The notes: generated from the sequence alone by a model not told the origin. Shown: positions 1 to 10,002, numbered from the stretch's first letter. The stretch is DNA of 64,000 nucleotides from Natrialba swarupiae (GCF_008245225.1 NZ_VTAW01000010.1:62001-126000), one strand, 5' to 3'. Program-made: numbers and translations.

Positions 1-120
1 GGGGGTCGCACCCTCCGCGCGAGCTCGTCTCGACGGCGAACGCACGAGGAGTTCTGGGTCGACGACGTCGCGCGGATGCAGCCTCTCAGCCGGCGAGAAG
101 CGACAACTGGCAATGATACC
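1..120. other. Window edge, upstream of prkA1; possible tail of an upstream gene
   Basis: All three forward frames are open for most of this stretch, so coding cannot be assigned. One forward frame runs in from the window edge and ends in a TGA at 122-124 that overlaps the ATG of the next gene (ATGA). Such an overlap is common between co-transcribed haloarchaeal genes, so an upstream partial gene is possible. I recognise no protein family in any frame. Confidence 0.25.
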
Positions 121-2193
121 ATGAACGGAGACATCGAGACGCTCGAGAAGCTAAGTTCGGACTACAAGGAATCGATGCCCGCAGACCTGCGGGAGACGAA
201 ATCGTTCGACTGGTACTTAGCGGAGACCTACGAGGACCCGAAGATCACCCGCAACGCCCACCAGCGCGTCGCAGATATGTTCGATTACTACGGCACGACC
301 TACGACGAAACCGAGGGTGTCGTCGAGTACCAGCTCGCCAGCGAGGATCCGTTAAACGACGGCGAGAACACCTTCTACGGCAAGGTGATCCACCAGTCGA
401 TCCACGAGTTCGTCAACAAGGTGAAATCGGGTGCTCGACGGCTCGGACCCGAACGACGGATCAAGCTCCTGCTCGGCCCGGTCGGGTCGGGGAAGTCTCA
501 CTTCGATAAGCAGGTTCGTCAGTACTTCGAGGATTACACGCTCCGCGAGGAGGGTCGGATGTACACGTTCCGCTGGACGAACCTCTGTGACGTCATCAAG
601 GACCAGGACCCCGCCGACGACACGGTCCGGTCGCCGATGAACCAGGATCCGCTCGTGCTCCTCCCACGCGAGCAACGCCAGCGAGTGATCGACGACCTAA
701 ACGAGCGCCTCGAGGCACCGTACACTATCCAGAACGAGCAGGCACTCGATCCAGAAAGCGAGTTCTACATGGACAAACTGCTGGCGTACTACGACGACGA
801 CCTCCAGCAGGTACTCGAGAACCACATCGAGATCATCCGCTTCATCGCCGACGAGAACAAACGCCAGGGCTTAGAGACGTTCGAGCCCAAGGACAAGAAA
901 AACCAGGACGAGACCGAGTTGACGGGCGACGTCAACTACTCGAAGATCGCCATCTACGGCGAGAGCGACCCGCGTGCGTTCGACTACTCGGGGGCGTTCT
1001 GTAACGCCAACCGGGGGATTTTCTCCGGCGAAGAGCTGCTCAAACTCCAGCGGGAGTTCCTCTATGACTTCCTGCACGCGACCCAAGAGCAGACGATCAA
1101 GCCCAAAAACAATCCCCGGATCGACATCGACCAGGTGATCGTCGGCCGGACGAACATGCCCGAGTACAAGGACAAGAAAGGCGACGAGAAGATGGAGGCG
1201 TTCAACGACCGCACCAAGCGGATCGACTTCCCGTACGTCCTCTCTTATGAGGACGAGGCCAGCATCTACCAGAAGATGTTGAACAACGCCGACGTCCCCG
1301 ACATCAACGTCGAGCCCCACACTCTCGAGATGGCCGGACTGTTCGGCGTGCTCACGCGGATCGAAGAGCCCGACACGGAGACCGTCGGACTGCTGACAAA
1401 GGCAAAGGCGTACAACGGCGAGATCGACGAGGGCGACGACATCGACGTCAAGAAGCTTCGCGAGGAGGCCGCAGCGAAAGCCGAGATCGGCGAGGGAATG
1501 GTCGGCATCTCGCCGCGCTTTATCGGCGACGAGATCGCCGAGGCGATCATGGACTCGAAACACCGCTCGCGGGGCTTTCTCTCGCCACTGACGGTGTTTA
1601 ACTTCTTCGAGGAGAATCTCGAGCATCACGGCTCGGTCCCCGAGGAGAACTTCGAGACCTACTACCGCTATCTCGAGACGGTTCGCGAGGAGTACCGCGA
1701 GCGCGCGATCGAGGACGTCCGTCACGCGCTGGCCTACGACTTAGACGAGATCCAGCGCCAGGGCGAGAAGTACATGGACCACGTGATGGCCTACATCGAC
1801 GACGACACGATCGAGGACGAACTGACCGGCCGGGAACAAGAACCCGACGAGACGTTCCTGCGCTCGGTCGAGGAGAAACTCGACATTCCCGAAGATCGCA
1901 AGGAGGACTTCCGTCAGGAAGTGAGCAACTGGGTCTCTCGGCGCGCTCGAGAGGGCGAGGCGTTCAACCCACAGGACAACGAGCGCCTGCGCCGCGCACT
2001 CGAACGCAAACTCTGGGAGGACAAGAAACACAACATCAACTTCTCCGCGCTCGTGTCGGCCAACGAGTTCGACGACGACGAGCGGTCCTCGTGGATCGAC
2101 GCCCTGATCGAACAGGGCTACTCCGAGGAAGGGGCAAAAGAGGTACTCGAGTTCGCCGGCGCGGAGGTCGCCAAAGCAGAGATCGAAGACTAA
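121..2193 (+). CDS. prkA: PrkA-type serine protein kinase (first of two)
   Basis: This 690-residue protein resembles the PrkA/YeaG family of serine kinases, which carry an AAA-like N-terminal ATPase core and a C-terminal kinase-like part. The P-loop GPVGSGKS is at about residues 119-126, after an acidic N-terminal segment. The frame is open upstream to an ATG at 76, but I chose the ATG at 121 because homologues start just ahead of the LSSDYKES stretch and the 45 nt before it add an atypical basic segment. The gene is followed after one base by a second prkA and then by yeaH/DUF444 and spoVR genes. In bacteria this set is induced in starvation and stationary phase. The role in haloarchaea is inferred from that conservation. 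The substrate is unknown. Confidence 0.88.
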   Translation: MNGDIETLEKLSSDYKESMPADLRETKSFDWYLAETYEDPKITRNAHQRVADMFDYYGTTYDETEGVVEYQLASEDPLNDGENTFYGKVIHQSIHEFVNKVKSGARRLGPERRIKLLLGPVGSGKSHFDKQVRQYFEDYTLREEGRMYTFRWTNLCDVIKDQDPADDTVRSPMNQDPLVLLPREQRQRVIDDLNERLEAPYTIQNEQALDPESEFYMDKLLAYYDDDLQQVLENHIEIIRFIADENKRQGLETFEPKDKKNQDETELTGDVNYSKIAIYGESDPRAFDYSGAFCNANRGIFSGEELLKLQREFLYDFLHATQEQTIKPKNNPRIDIDQVIVGRTNMPEYKDKKGDEKMEAFNDRTKRIDFPYVLSYEDEASIYQKMLNNADVPDINVEPHTLEMAGLFGVLTRIEEPDTETVGLLTKAKAYNGEIDEGDDIDVKKLREEAAAKAEIGEGMVGISPRFIGDEIAEAIMDSKHRSRGFLSPLTVFNFFEENLEHHGSVPEENFETYYRYLETVREEYRERAIEDVRHALAYDLDEIQRQGEKYMDHVMAYIDDDTIEDELTGREQEPDETFLRSVEEKLDIPEDRKEDFRQEVSNWVSRRAREGEAFNPQDNERLRRALERKLWEDKKHNINFSALVSANEFDDDERSSWIDALIEQGYSEEGAKEVLEFAGAEVAKAEIED

Positions 2194-2194
2194 C

Positions 2195-4480
2195 ATGACC
2201 GGCACCGACTACGTTACCGAGGCCGACCGCGCGCTGGAGGAGACCTACGAGGAGCCGATGAGCCTCCCAGCGTACGTCGATCGGATCTTCGAGAATCCGA
2301 CGATCGCCTCCCACGCCTCGAAGTACCTCCTCGAGGCGATCGAAGCCGCCGGAACGCGAACGGTCGTCGAGGAAGGCGAAGAGAAAGAGCGCTACCGATT
2401 CTTCGACGACCCGTACAACGACGGCGAACACGCAATTCTCGGCAACACCGAGGTGCTAAACGGGTTCGTCGACGACCTCAGATCGATCGCGGCGGGCCGG
2501 GCGAAAGACGAGAAGATCGTCTGGTTCGAGGGGCCGACCGCGACCGGGAAATCGGAGCTCAAACGCTGTCTGGTCAACGGCCTCCGAGAGTACTCGAAGA
2601 CGCCGGAGGGGCGTCGGTACACGGTCGAGTGGAACGTCACGACCGCCGACGCCGAGGAGCGGAGCTTGAGCTACGGCGGCGACCCCACCGCCTCGGACGA
2701 CCAACACTGGTACGAGAGTCCGGTCCAGGCACACCCGCTCTCGGTGTTCCCCGAGGACGTCCGCGATCGGATTCTGGCCGATCTCAACGGCGAACTCGAG
2801 GACCACGTCCCCGTCCGAGTCGACGCCCAGCTCGATCCGTTCTCCCGGGAAGCGTACGAGTTCTTAGAGGAGCGGTACCGCCGAGCGGGCAAGGACGAGT
2901 TGTTCTCGGCGATCACCGACGAGACCCACCTGCGGGTGAAAAATTACGTCGTCGACCTCGGACAGGGCGTCGGCGTCCTCCACAGCGAGGACGACGGCCG
3001 CCCCAAGGAGCGACTCGTCGGCTCGTGGATGCACGGCATGCTCCAGGAACTCGACTCGCGAGGACGCAAGAACCCGCAGGCCTTTTCCTACGACGGTGTC
3101 CTCTCGCAGGGCAACGGCGTCCTCACGATCGTCGAGGACGCCGCCCAGCACGCAGACCTGCTTCAGAAGCTGTTGAACGTCCCCGACGAGCAGTCCGTGA
3201 AACTGGACAAGGCGATCGGGATGGACGTCGACACCCAGATGCTGATCATCTCGAACCCGGATCTCGAGGCCCAGCTCAACCAGCACGCCGACCGAAACGG
3301 CATGGATCCGCTGAAGGCACTCAAACGACGCCTCGACAAGCACCGCTTTGGCTACCTGACGAATCTGAGCCTCGAGTGTGAACTCATCAGGCGGGAGCTG
3401 ACGAACGAAAAAAGCGTCTGGGAGGCCGACGGCTACGACGAGTTGGCCGATCGGATCCGCGAGCCGGTGACGGTGACGGTCAAAGGTAGCGACGGCGAGA
3501 CGCGGACAGAAGAGTTCGCGCCCCACGCCATCGAGGCGGCCGCGCTGTACGCGGTCGTCACCCGACTCGACGAGGAAGATCTTCCGAACGGACTCGATCT
3601 GGTCGATAAAGCGTTGATCTACGATAAGGGGTACCTACAGGAGGGAGATACGCGACGCGAGAAAGACGAGTTCGATTTCGCCGACGGCGCCCACGACGGC
3701 GAACACGGGATCCCGGTGACCTACACTCGCGACACGCTCGCCGAGTTGCTCCAGACCGACCGGGAGCGCCACCACGCAGAGTTGCCGGTCGAGGACGTCG
3801 TGATGCCCCGTGACGTGTTAAACGGGATGGCCGAGCAGATGGCCGACGCGCCGGTGTTCTCGTCGGGCGAGCGCTCCGAGTTCGAGAACCGCGTCGTCCC
3901 GGTGAAAAACTACATCTTCGACCAACAGGAGTCGGACGTCATCGAGGCCATTATGCACGAGAAACGCGTCGACGAGGAGACCGTCGCCGAGTACGTCGAA
4001 CACGTCTACGCGTGGGAGACCGACGAACCGCTGTACAACGACCGCGGCGAGGAGGTCGAACCCGATCCACTGAAGATGAAACTCTTCGAGGTCGAACACC
4101 TCGGACGGTTCTCCGAGGAGGAGTACCAGGGCAACCTTCCCAGAGAGAGCGTCCAGAACTTCCGTCGTGAGAAGGTCATCACGTCGCTGAATCGCCACGC
4201 CTGGGAACACCGCAACGAGGACTTCGCCGTCCAGAACGTCGACCTCACCGCAATTCCGGTTATCAAGTCGGTCCTCGAGAGCCACGACTGGGAGGACGTC
4301 AGGCGGACGTTCGAGGACTTCGATCCGCGCCAGTGGGACGACCCGCCGAGCGGGACGGAGACGGAGACCGTCAAGGAGGATACGATCGAAACGATGGTCT
4401 CCGAGTTCGACTACTCCGAGGCGTCGGCCGAACTGACCAGCAGACACGTCATGGGACAGGTGAGCTACCGATGGGACTGA
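2195..4480 (+). CDS. prkA: PrkA-type serine protein kinase (second of two)
   Basis: This 761-residue PrkA paralogue has the P-loop GPTATGKS at about residues 113-120. It shares with its neighbour the short conserved stretch around YNDGE-A-LG just ahead of the ATPase core. The start codon follows the stop of the first prkA by one base, and the 3' end overlaps the next gene by 10 nt, so the four genes look like one transcript. The two kinases have clearly diverged. They may form a hetero-oligomer or act on different targets, but nothing in the sequence decides this. Confidence 0.88.
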   Translation: MTGTDYVTEADRALEETYEEPMSLPAYVDRIFENPTIASHASKYLLEAIEAAGTRTVVEEGEEKERYRFFDDPYNDGEHAILGNTEVLNGFVDDLRSIAAGRAKDEKIVWFEGPTATGKSELKRCLVNGLREYSKTPEGRRYTVEWNVTTADAEERSLSYGGDPTASDDQHWYESPVQAHPLSVFPEDVRDRILADLNGELEDHVPVRVDAQLDPFSREAYEFLEERYRRAGKDELFSAITDETHLRVKNYVVDLGQGVGVLHSEDDGRPKERLVGSWMHGMLQELDSRGRKNPQAFSYDGVLSQGNGVLTIVEDAAQHADLLQKLLNVPDEQSVKLDKAIGMDVDTQMLIISNPDLEAQLNQHADRNGMDPLKALKRRLDKHRFGYLTNLSLECELIRRELTNEKSVWEADGYDELADRIREPVTVTVKGSDGETRTEEFAPHAIEAAALYAVVTRLDEEDLPNGLDLVDKALIYDKGYLQEGDTRREKDEFDFADGAHDGEHGIPVTYTRDTLAELLQTDRERHHAELPVEDVVMPRDVLNGMAEQMADAPVFSSGERSEFENRVVPVKNYIFDQQESDVIEAIMHEKRVDEETVAEYVEHVYAWETDEPLYNDRGEEVEPDPLKMKLFEVEHLGRFSEEEYQGNLPRESVQNFRREKVITSLNRHAWEHRNEDFAVQNVDLTAIPVIKSVLESHDWEDVRRTFEDFDPRQWDDPPSGTETETVKEDTIETMVSEFDYSEASAELTSRHVMGQVSYRWD

Positions 4481-5799
4481 GAGACGACCTGGAGCGATTC
4501 CGCGAGGTCGGCGAACAGCGCCGCGAGGACCTGGCCGACTTCATCCAGTACGGCGACCTCGGCCAGAGCCGACCGGGTGAGATCAAGATCCCCGTCAAGA
4601 TCGTCTCGCTTCCGGAGTTCGAGTACGACCAGCGTGACAAAGGCGGCGTCGGCCAGGGCGACGGCGGAACGCCCGACGTCGGCCAGCCGGTCGGCCAGCC
4701 CCAGCCACAGCCGGGTGACGAGGACGGCGACGAGGGCGAACCCGGCGAGGAAGGCGGGGAACACGAGTATTACGAGATGGACCCCGAGGAGTTCGCCCAG
4801 GAACTCGACGAGGAACTCGGCCTCGACCTGGAGCCGAAAGGGAAGAAGGTAATCGAGGAGAAAGAGGGGCCGTTTACGGATCTCACGCGGACGGGGCCCG
4901 ACAGCACGCTCGACTTCGAGCGGATGTTCAAGGAGGGACTCAAGCGAAAGCTCGCGATGGACTTCGACGAGGACTTCGTGCGGGAAGTCTGTAAGGTCGA
5001 GGAGATCACGCCTCGCGAGGTCTTCGAGTGGGCCCGCGGGGAGAACCTCCCGGTCTCGATGGCCTGGATCGAGGAAGCGTACGCCGACATTCCCGAAGAG
5101 GAACGGGGGACGTGGTCCTCGATCGAGGCGGTCGAGGAGAACGTCGACCGCCAGTCGGTCCACCAGCAGATCCGCCGCGAAGGGATCAAACACGTCCCCT
5201 TCCGGCGCGAGGACGAACGCTACCGCTACCCGGAGATCATCGAGGAAAAAGAGAAGAACGTCGTCGTCGTCAACATCCGCGACGTCTCCGGCTCGATGCG
5301 GGAGAAGAAACGCGAACTCGTCGAGCGGACGTTCACGCCGCTGGACTGGTATCTGACCGGGAAGTACGACAACGCCGAGTTCGTCTACATCGCCCACGAC
5401 GCCGACGCCTGGCAGGTCGAACGCGAGGACTTCTTCGGCATCCGCTCCGGCGGCGGGACGAAGATCTCGAGCGCGTACGAACTCGCCGCCGAGTTGTTAG
5501 AGGAGTACCCCTGGAGCGACTGGAACCGGTACGTCTTCGCTGCAGGAGACTCCGAAAACTCTTCCAATGACACCGAAGAGCGGGTCATCCCGATGATGGA
5601 GGAGATCGACGCCAACCTCCACGCCTACGTCGAGACCCAGCCAAGCGGCAACGCGATCAACGCGACCCACGCCGAGGAACTCGAGCGCCACTTCGGCACG
5701 GATTCCGACGACGTCGCGGTCGCGTACGTCAACGGCGAGAGCGACGTAACCGACGCGATCTACCGCATTCTCAGCACGGAAGGTGACGACGATGAGTAA
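4471..5799 (+). CDS. YeaH/YhbH family protein (DUF444), VWA-like
   Basis: The 442-residue product belongs to the DUF444/YeaH family, the usual partner of PrkA kinases. After an acidic low-complexity segment rich in Gly, Asp, Glu and Pro, a von Willebrand A-like domain begins. Its metal-binding DVSGSM motif lies at about residues 271-276. The ATG at 4471 was chosen because it starts the conserved [11 protein letters not shown]-terminus; the longer open frame upstream is only a shadow of prkA2. It overlaps the prkA2 stop by 10 nt. VWA proteins paired with ATPases often act as substrate adaptors, which would fit here as inference. Confidence 0.88.
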   Translation: MGLRDDLERFREVGEQRREDLADFIQYGDLGQSRPGEIKIPVKIVSLPEFEYDQRDKGGVGQGDGGTPDVGQPVGQPQPQPGDEDGDEGEPGEEGGEHEYYEMDPEEFAQELDEELGLDLEPKGKKVIEEKEGPFTDLTRTGPDSTLDFERMFKEGLKRKLAMDFDEDFVREVCKVEEITPREVFEWARGENLPVSMAWIEEAYADIPEEERGTWSSIEAVEENVDRQSVHQQIRREGIKHVPFRREDERYRYPEIIEEKEKNVVVVNIRDVSGSMREKKRELVERTFTPLDWYLTGKYDNAEFVYIAHDADAWQVEREDFFGIRSGGGTKISSAYELAAELLEEYPWSDWNRYVFAAGDSENSSNDTEERVIPMMEEIDANLHAYVETQPSGNAINATHAEELERHFGTDSDDVAVAYVNGESDVTDAIYRILSTEGDDDE

Positions 5800-5854
5800 C
5801 GAAGCAAACGTCGTTCGCTTCGAACTCACGGAAATCGGTGATTTTCATGAGTAA
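5792..5854 (+). CDS. Possible 20-residue peptide bridging yeaH and spoVR
   Basis: An ATG at 5792 overlaps the yeaH stop. It opens a 20-codon frame that ends in a TAA inside the first codons of spoVR. Its first residues, [10 protein letters not shown], resemble the spoVR N-terminus [11 protein letters not shown]. It may be a translational-coupling leader or the vestige of an older spoVR start left by a frame change. No homologue is known to me. Confidence 0.3.
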   Translation: MSNEANVVRFELTEIGDFHE

Positions 5855-7874
5855 TTCAAACTCCAACGCGGACCGGTTCCGCAAACAGGCGATCGCCGGC
5901 GAACTCGAGGAACCGGTGCGCGAAGCCCGGAATCTCGCGGAGAAACTCGGCCTCGAGCCGTACCCGGTCAACTACTGGATCATCGACTACGACGAGATGA
6001 ACGAACTCATCGCCTACGGCGGGTTCCAGTCGCGGTACCCCCACTGGCGGTGGGGAATGCAGTACGACCGCCAGCAGAAACAGGGCCAGTACACCGGCGG
6101 GAAGGCCTTCGAGATCGTCAACAACGACAACCCGGCCCACGCCTTCTTACAGGAGTCGAACACGCTGGCCGACCAGAAGGCCGTCATCACCCACGTCGAG
6201 GCCCACTCCGATTTCTTCGCGAACAACGAGTGGTTCGGCATGTTCACGAGCGGCCGGTCGGACGACGATCAGGTCAACGCCGCCGCGATGTTAGAGCGCC
6301 ACGCTCGAGCGATCGACGAGTACATGTCCGATCCCGAGATCGACCGCGCCGAGGTCGAAAAGTGGATCGACCACTGCCTCTCCCTCGAGGACAACATCGA
6401 TCAACACCGGGTGTTCGAGCGCCGACTCGACGTCGACGGCCCGGCCGCAGAGATCGACGAGGATCTCGCCGAAAAGCTCGACGAACTCGAGCTCTCCGAG
6501 GAGATCAAAGGCGAAGTGTTCGACGAGGAGTGGCTCGAGAAACTCGAGGCCGAGGACGGCCAGGTGACGTTCCCGGAAGAGCCCCAGAAGGACCTACTCG
6601 CGTTCGTCCGCGAACACGGCAAGCAGTACGACGGAGAGTCCGAACGCGCCGTCGAGATGGAGGGGTGGCAACGTGACGTCCTCGATATGATGCGTGCGGA
6701 GGCGTACTACTTCGCCGCCCAGAAGATGACGAAGGTGATGAACGAGGGCTGGGCGGCCTACTGGGAGTCGACGATGATGACCGACGAGGTCTTCGCTGGC
6801 GACGACGAGTTCCTGAACTACGCCGATCACATGGCGAAGGTGCTGGCCTCGGGCGGGCTGAATCCCTACAGTCTCGGCATGGAGCTGTGGGAGTACGTCG
6901 AAAACACCACCAACCGTCGCGAGGTCTTAGAGCGGCTCCTTCGCGTCGAGGGCATATCCTGGCGAAACCTCACCGACGTCGTCGACGTCGACGACGTCCT
7001 CGAGACGCTCGAGCCACCCGAATCGATCGACACCATCACCCGCGAGACGCTCGACCAGCTCGAGGACGCGCCCGACGAGTGGGTCGACCGCGAAGCACTC
7101 GAGCGGGCGCGCGAGGGAGAGATCGACGTCGCGAAGTACCCCTGGAAAGTGCTCACCGACGAGGGGCTGGCGCGCCGCCACTACTCGCTGGTCAAACGAC
7201 AGAACCGCGGGTTCCTCTCGCGGGTCACTCAGAACGAACTCGAGCGGATCGGCCGCTACCTGTTCGACGACGCCCGCTACTCGTCGCTCGAGGAGGCGCT
7301 CGCGGAGGTCGACTTCACTGCAGGGTGGGATCGGATGTTCGACGTCCGGGAGAGCCACAACGACGTGACCTTCCTGGACGAGTTTCTCACCCAGGAGTTC
7401 ATCACGGAAAACGACTACTTCACCTACGAACACTCCCAGGCGACCGGGCAGTTTCACGTGGCAAGCGACGCCGCGGAGGACGTCAAAAAGAAGCTCCTGT
7501 TGCAGTTCACCAACTTCGGCAAACCGACGATCGCGGTCTACGACGGCAACTACAACAACGCCAACGAGCTCCTGTTGGGCCACCAGTACAACGGTGTCAT
7601 GCTCGACATCGGCCAGGCTCGAGAGACCCTCAGACGGATCTTCGAGCTGTGGGGTCGCCCCGTGAACCTGCTGACGATCGTCAAGGAAGTCGACGAACAC
7701 GACATCGAAGTGGCGAAGCGTCGGAATCGCGAACCGGAAGCCGAGGAACGCGGCAAGCTGATTCGCTACGACGGCAAGGAGGTCACGATGGAGGATGTGT
7801 CGTGGAACGAGGTCGAACACCTCGCGGCCGACGACGTCGATTACGACACGAAGCCCGACGAGTGGCTCGCGTGA
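5847..7874 (+). CDS. SpoVR family protein
   Basis: This 675-residue protein matches the SpoVR/YcgB family. The N-terminal region carries the conserved PYPVNYWIIDYDEMNELIAY stretch and the GFQSRYPHWRWGM motif. SpoVR genes are linked to prkA and yeaH in many bacteria and archaea. The biochemical role is unsettled: it is needed for cortex formation in sporulators, but these hosts do not sporulate. I used the ATG at 5847 rather than the GTG three codons earlier. The gene closes the module; the next gene starts 79 nt later. Confidence 0.88.
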   Translation: MSNSNSNADRFRKQAIAGELEEPVREARNLAEKLGLEPYPVNYWIIDYDEMNELIAYGGFQSRYPHWRWGMQYDRQQKQGQYTGGKAFEIVNNDNPAHAFLQESNTLADQKAVITHVEAHSDFFANNEWFGMFTSGRSDDDQVNAAAMLERHARAIDEYMSDPEIDRAEVEKWIDHCLSLEDNIDQHRVFERRLDVDGPAAEIDEDLAEKLDELELSEEIKGEVFDEEWLEKLEAEDGQVTFPEEPQKDLLAFVREHGKQYDGESERAVEMEGWQRDVLDMMRAEAYYFAAQKMTKVMNEGWAAYWESTMMTDEVFAGDDEFLNYADHMAKVLASGGLNPYSLGMELWEYVENTTNRREVLERLLRVEGISWRNLTDVVDVDDVLETLEPPESIDTITRETLDQLEDAPDEWVDREALERAREGEIDVAKYPWKVLTDEGLARRHYSLVKRQNRGFLSRVTQNELERIGRYLFDDARYSSLEEALAEVDFTAGWDRMFDVRESHNDVTFLDEFLTQEFITENDYFTYEHSQATGQFHVASDAAEDVKKKLLLQFTNFGKPTIAVYDGNYNNANELLLGHQYNGVMLDIGQARETLRRIFELWGRPVNLLTIVKEVDEHDIEVAKRRNREPEAEERGKLIRYDGKEVTMEDVSWNEVEHLAADDVDYDTKPDEWLA

Positions 7875-7953
7875 CTCTCCTTTCTTCCTAGACGTTTCGA
7901 ATTAAACTGCCGGAAGGCTTTTACCTTCTATCAATCATGCTCCCACCGGGATC

Positions 7954-8547
7954 ATGGATAGGGATGGGGGAGAGTCCGTCGAGCAGCGACCGAACTCCTG
8001 TTCGTTCGATCTGCCGTCGGTTCTCGTACAGCTCGATGACCGGACGGCAACTGCACAGCGAGAGGCCGTCCGGACGATCCGGGAGAACGTCAAGGAACAG
8101 CCGAGAGTGTGCCTTCCAGCCGTTCCGAAGCTTCGGGCGCTTCTCGCACAGCCGTCTCTGGAGTGTCACGATACGGTCGCCTACTGTCTCGCCGAACTGG
8201 CAGCAGAGTCGCCGGTCGACGTGGCACCCTCGGCCGACGAAATCGTCGCGTTCGTCGACGACGACCCGCCAGCGGCGGTGACCGCGGATCTGCTCCGGTG
8301 TCTCGAGTCGATCGCCACCGCTCGACCGGCAGCCCTCGTCGACCACACCGAGGTGATCGCCACGACCCTCGAGAGCGACGATCCGGACGTTCGGGCCGCC
8401 GCCGCGGCCACGCTCGGCCGCGTTGGCCTCGAGACCGACGCGACGCTCGAGGGGACGCGGGACCGACTCGCGGAACTCGCGGCGGACGACCCAAACCGGG
8501 AGGTCCGTGCCCGTGCACGACGGGCATGTGAACTGATCTCGCGGTGA
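7954..8547 (+). CDS. HEAT-repeat protein
   Basis: The 197-residue soluble product is mostly helical and shows at least three HEAT/PBS-like repeats. Examples are the segments around TAQREAVRTIRENV, the one ending VAYCLAELAAESP, and the repeat around DPDVRAAAAATLGRVGLE. Such proteins are scaffolds or partner-binding modules. No catalytic motif is seen. It lies downstream of the kinase module in the same direction but with its own start, so co-transcription is possible but not shown. Confidence 0.7.
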   Translation: MDRDGGESVEQRPNSCSFDLPSVLVQLDDRTATAQREAVRTIRENVKEQPRVCLPAVPKLRALLAQPSLECHDTVAYCLAELAAESPVDVAPSADEIVAFVDDDPPAAVTADLLRCLESIATARPAALVDHTEVIATTLESDDPDVRAAAAATLGRVGLETDATLEGTRDRLAELAADDPNREVRARARRACELISR

Positions 8548-8600
8548 CGGGCCGGGACAGTACTCGAAACCACGGCTTCATCCGGTGGTCCGTCACCGCC

Positions 8601-8687
8601 TACTGCTTTGGCACGCCCACACTGCAGGGTCGAATGTGGTGGTGTGGTTCGAGTCGACCCCCGCAGTCGACGCTTGTCGGAGTACTA
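8601..8687 (+). repeat. Repeat family A, copy A1
   Basis: An imperfect palindromic intergenic element of about 87 nt. It begins with TGCTTTGGCACGCCCACACT and ends with GCTTGTCGGAGTACTA. It is directly followed by a family B element, the ends sharing the bases CTATAG. Related copies lie at 20993, 25185 and 43369. Confidence 0.8.
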
Positions 8688-8769
8688 TAGTAGCCACTGC
8701 ACGTCATTGCACACCTGATCGCCAGACGGACCGGCGATCAGTGTGTAAATCGTTGCAGTTGTTACTATA
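8685..8769 (-). repeat. Repeat family B, copy B1
   Basis: An 85-nt inverted-repeat element with ends TATAGTAGCCACTG and CAGTTGTTACTATA and an inner stem built on CTGATCGCC/GGCGATCAG. It abuts A1. In the orientation used for B2 and B3 it lies on the minus strand. Confidence 0.8.
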
Positions 8770-8795
8770 ACCCTGAACCAGAAAACGTACGTTTC

Positions 8796-8876
8796 ATGCG
8801 GTCTGCTGTACGCCATTGCCGGTGCGAGCGCAGACGTGTCACAGTTACACCGGTAAATCGGTACAGCAATCCGTAT
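8796..8876. repeat. Repeat family C, copy C1
   Basis: An element of about 81 nt with terminal inverted repeats ATGCGGTCTGCTGTAC and GTACAGCAATCCGTAT around an imperfect inner stem (CCGGTG/CACCGG). It lies 49 nt before the start of the CBS gene. It would be read as spurious N-terminal codons if an upstream start were chosen for that gene. Confidence 0.8.
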
Positions 8877-8924
8877 GACGGCTCGACGGAAAGTACCATA
8901 ACGATCGAATCCGTTCGTACTGAT

Positions 8925-9299
8925 ATGAGTTCTCCCGATAGGGTTACCGTCGAAGACGTGATGTCGACACCGCTCGAGACGATTTCGCCGGACGCCACGG
9001 TGATGGAAGCTACCCAGCAGATGCGCGGGAAGGATATCAACGCGCTGGTCGTACAGACGACGCCTCGAGCGATAATCAGCAGTACGGACGTGCTCGACGC
9101 CGTTGCCGACGGACGAAACGTCTCGGAGCTCGAGGTCGCCGACGTGATGACGACCGACGTGGAGACCGCCACGCCGGATCTCTACATGGAGGAAGTCGCT
9201 GCGATGATGACCACCTACGGAATCAAACACCTGCCGGTCGTCGACGACGACTACGTTGGGATGGTCTCCTCGACCGACGTCACCACACACCACTCTTAA
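8925..9299 (+). CDS. CBS-domain pair protein
   Basis: The 124-residue product consists of two CBS motifs: VEDVMSTPLETISPDAT at the start and VADVMTTDVETATPDL in the second half. Each is followed by the usual INALVV or IKHLPVVD strand. CBS pairs bind adenine nucleotides and act as energy sensors, often on partner proteins. It is a stand-alone pair with no attached effector. The ATG at 8925 gives the standard N-terminus; the longer open frame begins inside repeat C1. Confidence 0.85.
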   Translation: MSSPDRVTVEDVMSTPLETISPDATVMEATQQMRGKDINALVVQTTPRAIISSTDVLDAVADGRNVSELEVADVMTTDVETATPDLYMEEVAAMMTTYGIKHLPVVDDDYVGMVSSTDVTTHHS

Positions 9300-9447
9300 C
9301 GGTCGGAAGCGATACTGATCACCCTCGATTCGGTACTTACCAGTTCACCGTTGCCGGACTCGAGAAGCCGACGCCGATGCAGTTCGGCCGACATCGACGC
9401 GGCCCGTCCGATATCGACTTGGCTTCTCCGAGGCCAAAGCGAGGACG

Positions 9448-9993
9448 CTACTCGAAGGCGGCCGGATCCCCGCGACGGTAGCGATCGAGCCGTCGGTAGC
9501 CGTGGACTGTGACGTCGTCGTCGAGTTCGACCTCGTAGCGACCGATGATGTCCTGGGTGTCGGGAACCGATCGTCGCTCGACGACCTCGACGATCGCGAG
9601 CCAGCCGTCGTCGGTCGGAACGATCTCGCTGACCCCGTCGAACTCGCGGCCGATGAGATCGCCGGCGCTCGACTGGACGGTCTGTCGAACGGCGAGGACG
9701 CCTTCGATCGTCTCGTCGGCGTCGACGTCCTCGGCGTCGATCGAGTCGGGATCGGTTTTCTCCTCGGCGATCATATCGGGGCCGAGTTCCCTGCTTCGGC
9801 TCTCGCGTTCGGTCTCTGCGTCTTGTTGTTTCTGTTCGCCTTCGTCGGCTGTTTGACTGTCACTCACGGTTGGATCACTCTCGTCGTGTTGGTAGCAAAA
9901 GCCGTCCTCAGCGGCCGGTCGTGAACAGCGCTCACCGTCGGCTGTGAGCGCCTTACACTGGTCGGTCGACCCCTGGGTGTCGGCTTCGGCCAT
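9448..9993 (-). CDS. gvpO: Gas vesicle protein GvpO with N-terminal zinc-finger-like extension
   Basis: The C-terminal 90 residues match haloarchaeal GvpO, including the VVERRSVPDTQDIIGRYEV core and the YRRLDRYRRGD tail. Unlike the roughly 120-residue Halobacterium protein, this 181-residue version starts with a Cys/His segment (CKALTADGERC then CYQH, residues 13-35). It resembles the small zinc-binding modules found on many haloarchaeal proteins. GvpO is needed for gas-vesicle formation and affects gvp expression. It is the third gene of a leftward gvpA-gvpN-gvpO operon, 9 nt after gvpN. Confidence 0.9.
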   Translation of the reverse strand: MAEADTQGSTDQCKALTADGERCSRPAAEDGFCYQHDESDPTVSDSQTADEGEQKQQDAETERESRSRELGPDMIAEEKTDPDSIDAEDVDADETIEGVLAVRQTVQSSAGDLIGREFDGVSEIVPTDDGWLAIVEVVERRSVPDTQDIIGRYEVELDDDVTVHGYRRLDRYRRGDPAAFE

Positions 9994-10002
9994 AGCTGAA
10001 CG

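Larger units (their letters stand above)
8548..8924. other. 377-nt intergenic stretch made largely of repeats A1, B1 and C1
   Basis: More than two thirds of this gap is occupied by three different palindromic repeat elements in a row. I see no gene in it. The last 48 nt, after C1, must hold the promoter of the CBS gene. No strong TATA box stands out there. Confidence 0.7.

Noticed and set aside
871-1725. Long reverse frames opposite prkA1 and the other large genes
   Set aside because: High GC at third positions leaves the antisense frames open. Their translations are rich in Arg, Val and Leu with no motifs, and the sense genes are clear.
8796-8924. Extended N-terminus for the CBS protein
   Set aside because: The 43 extra residues are translated from repeat C1 and its flank; the ATG at 8925 gives the normal start.
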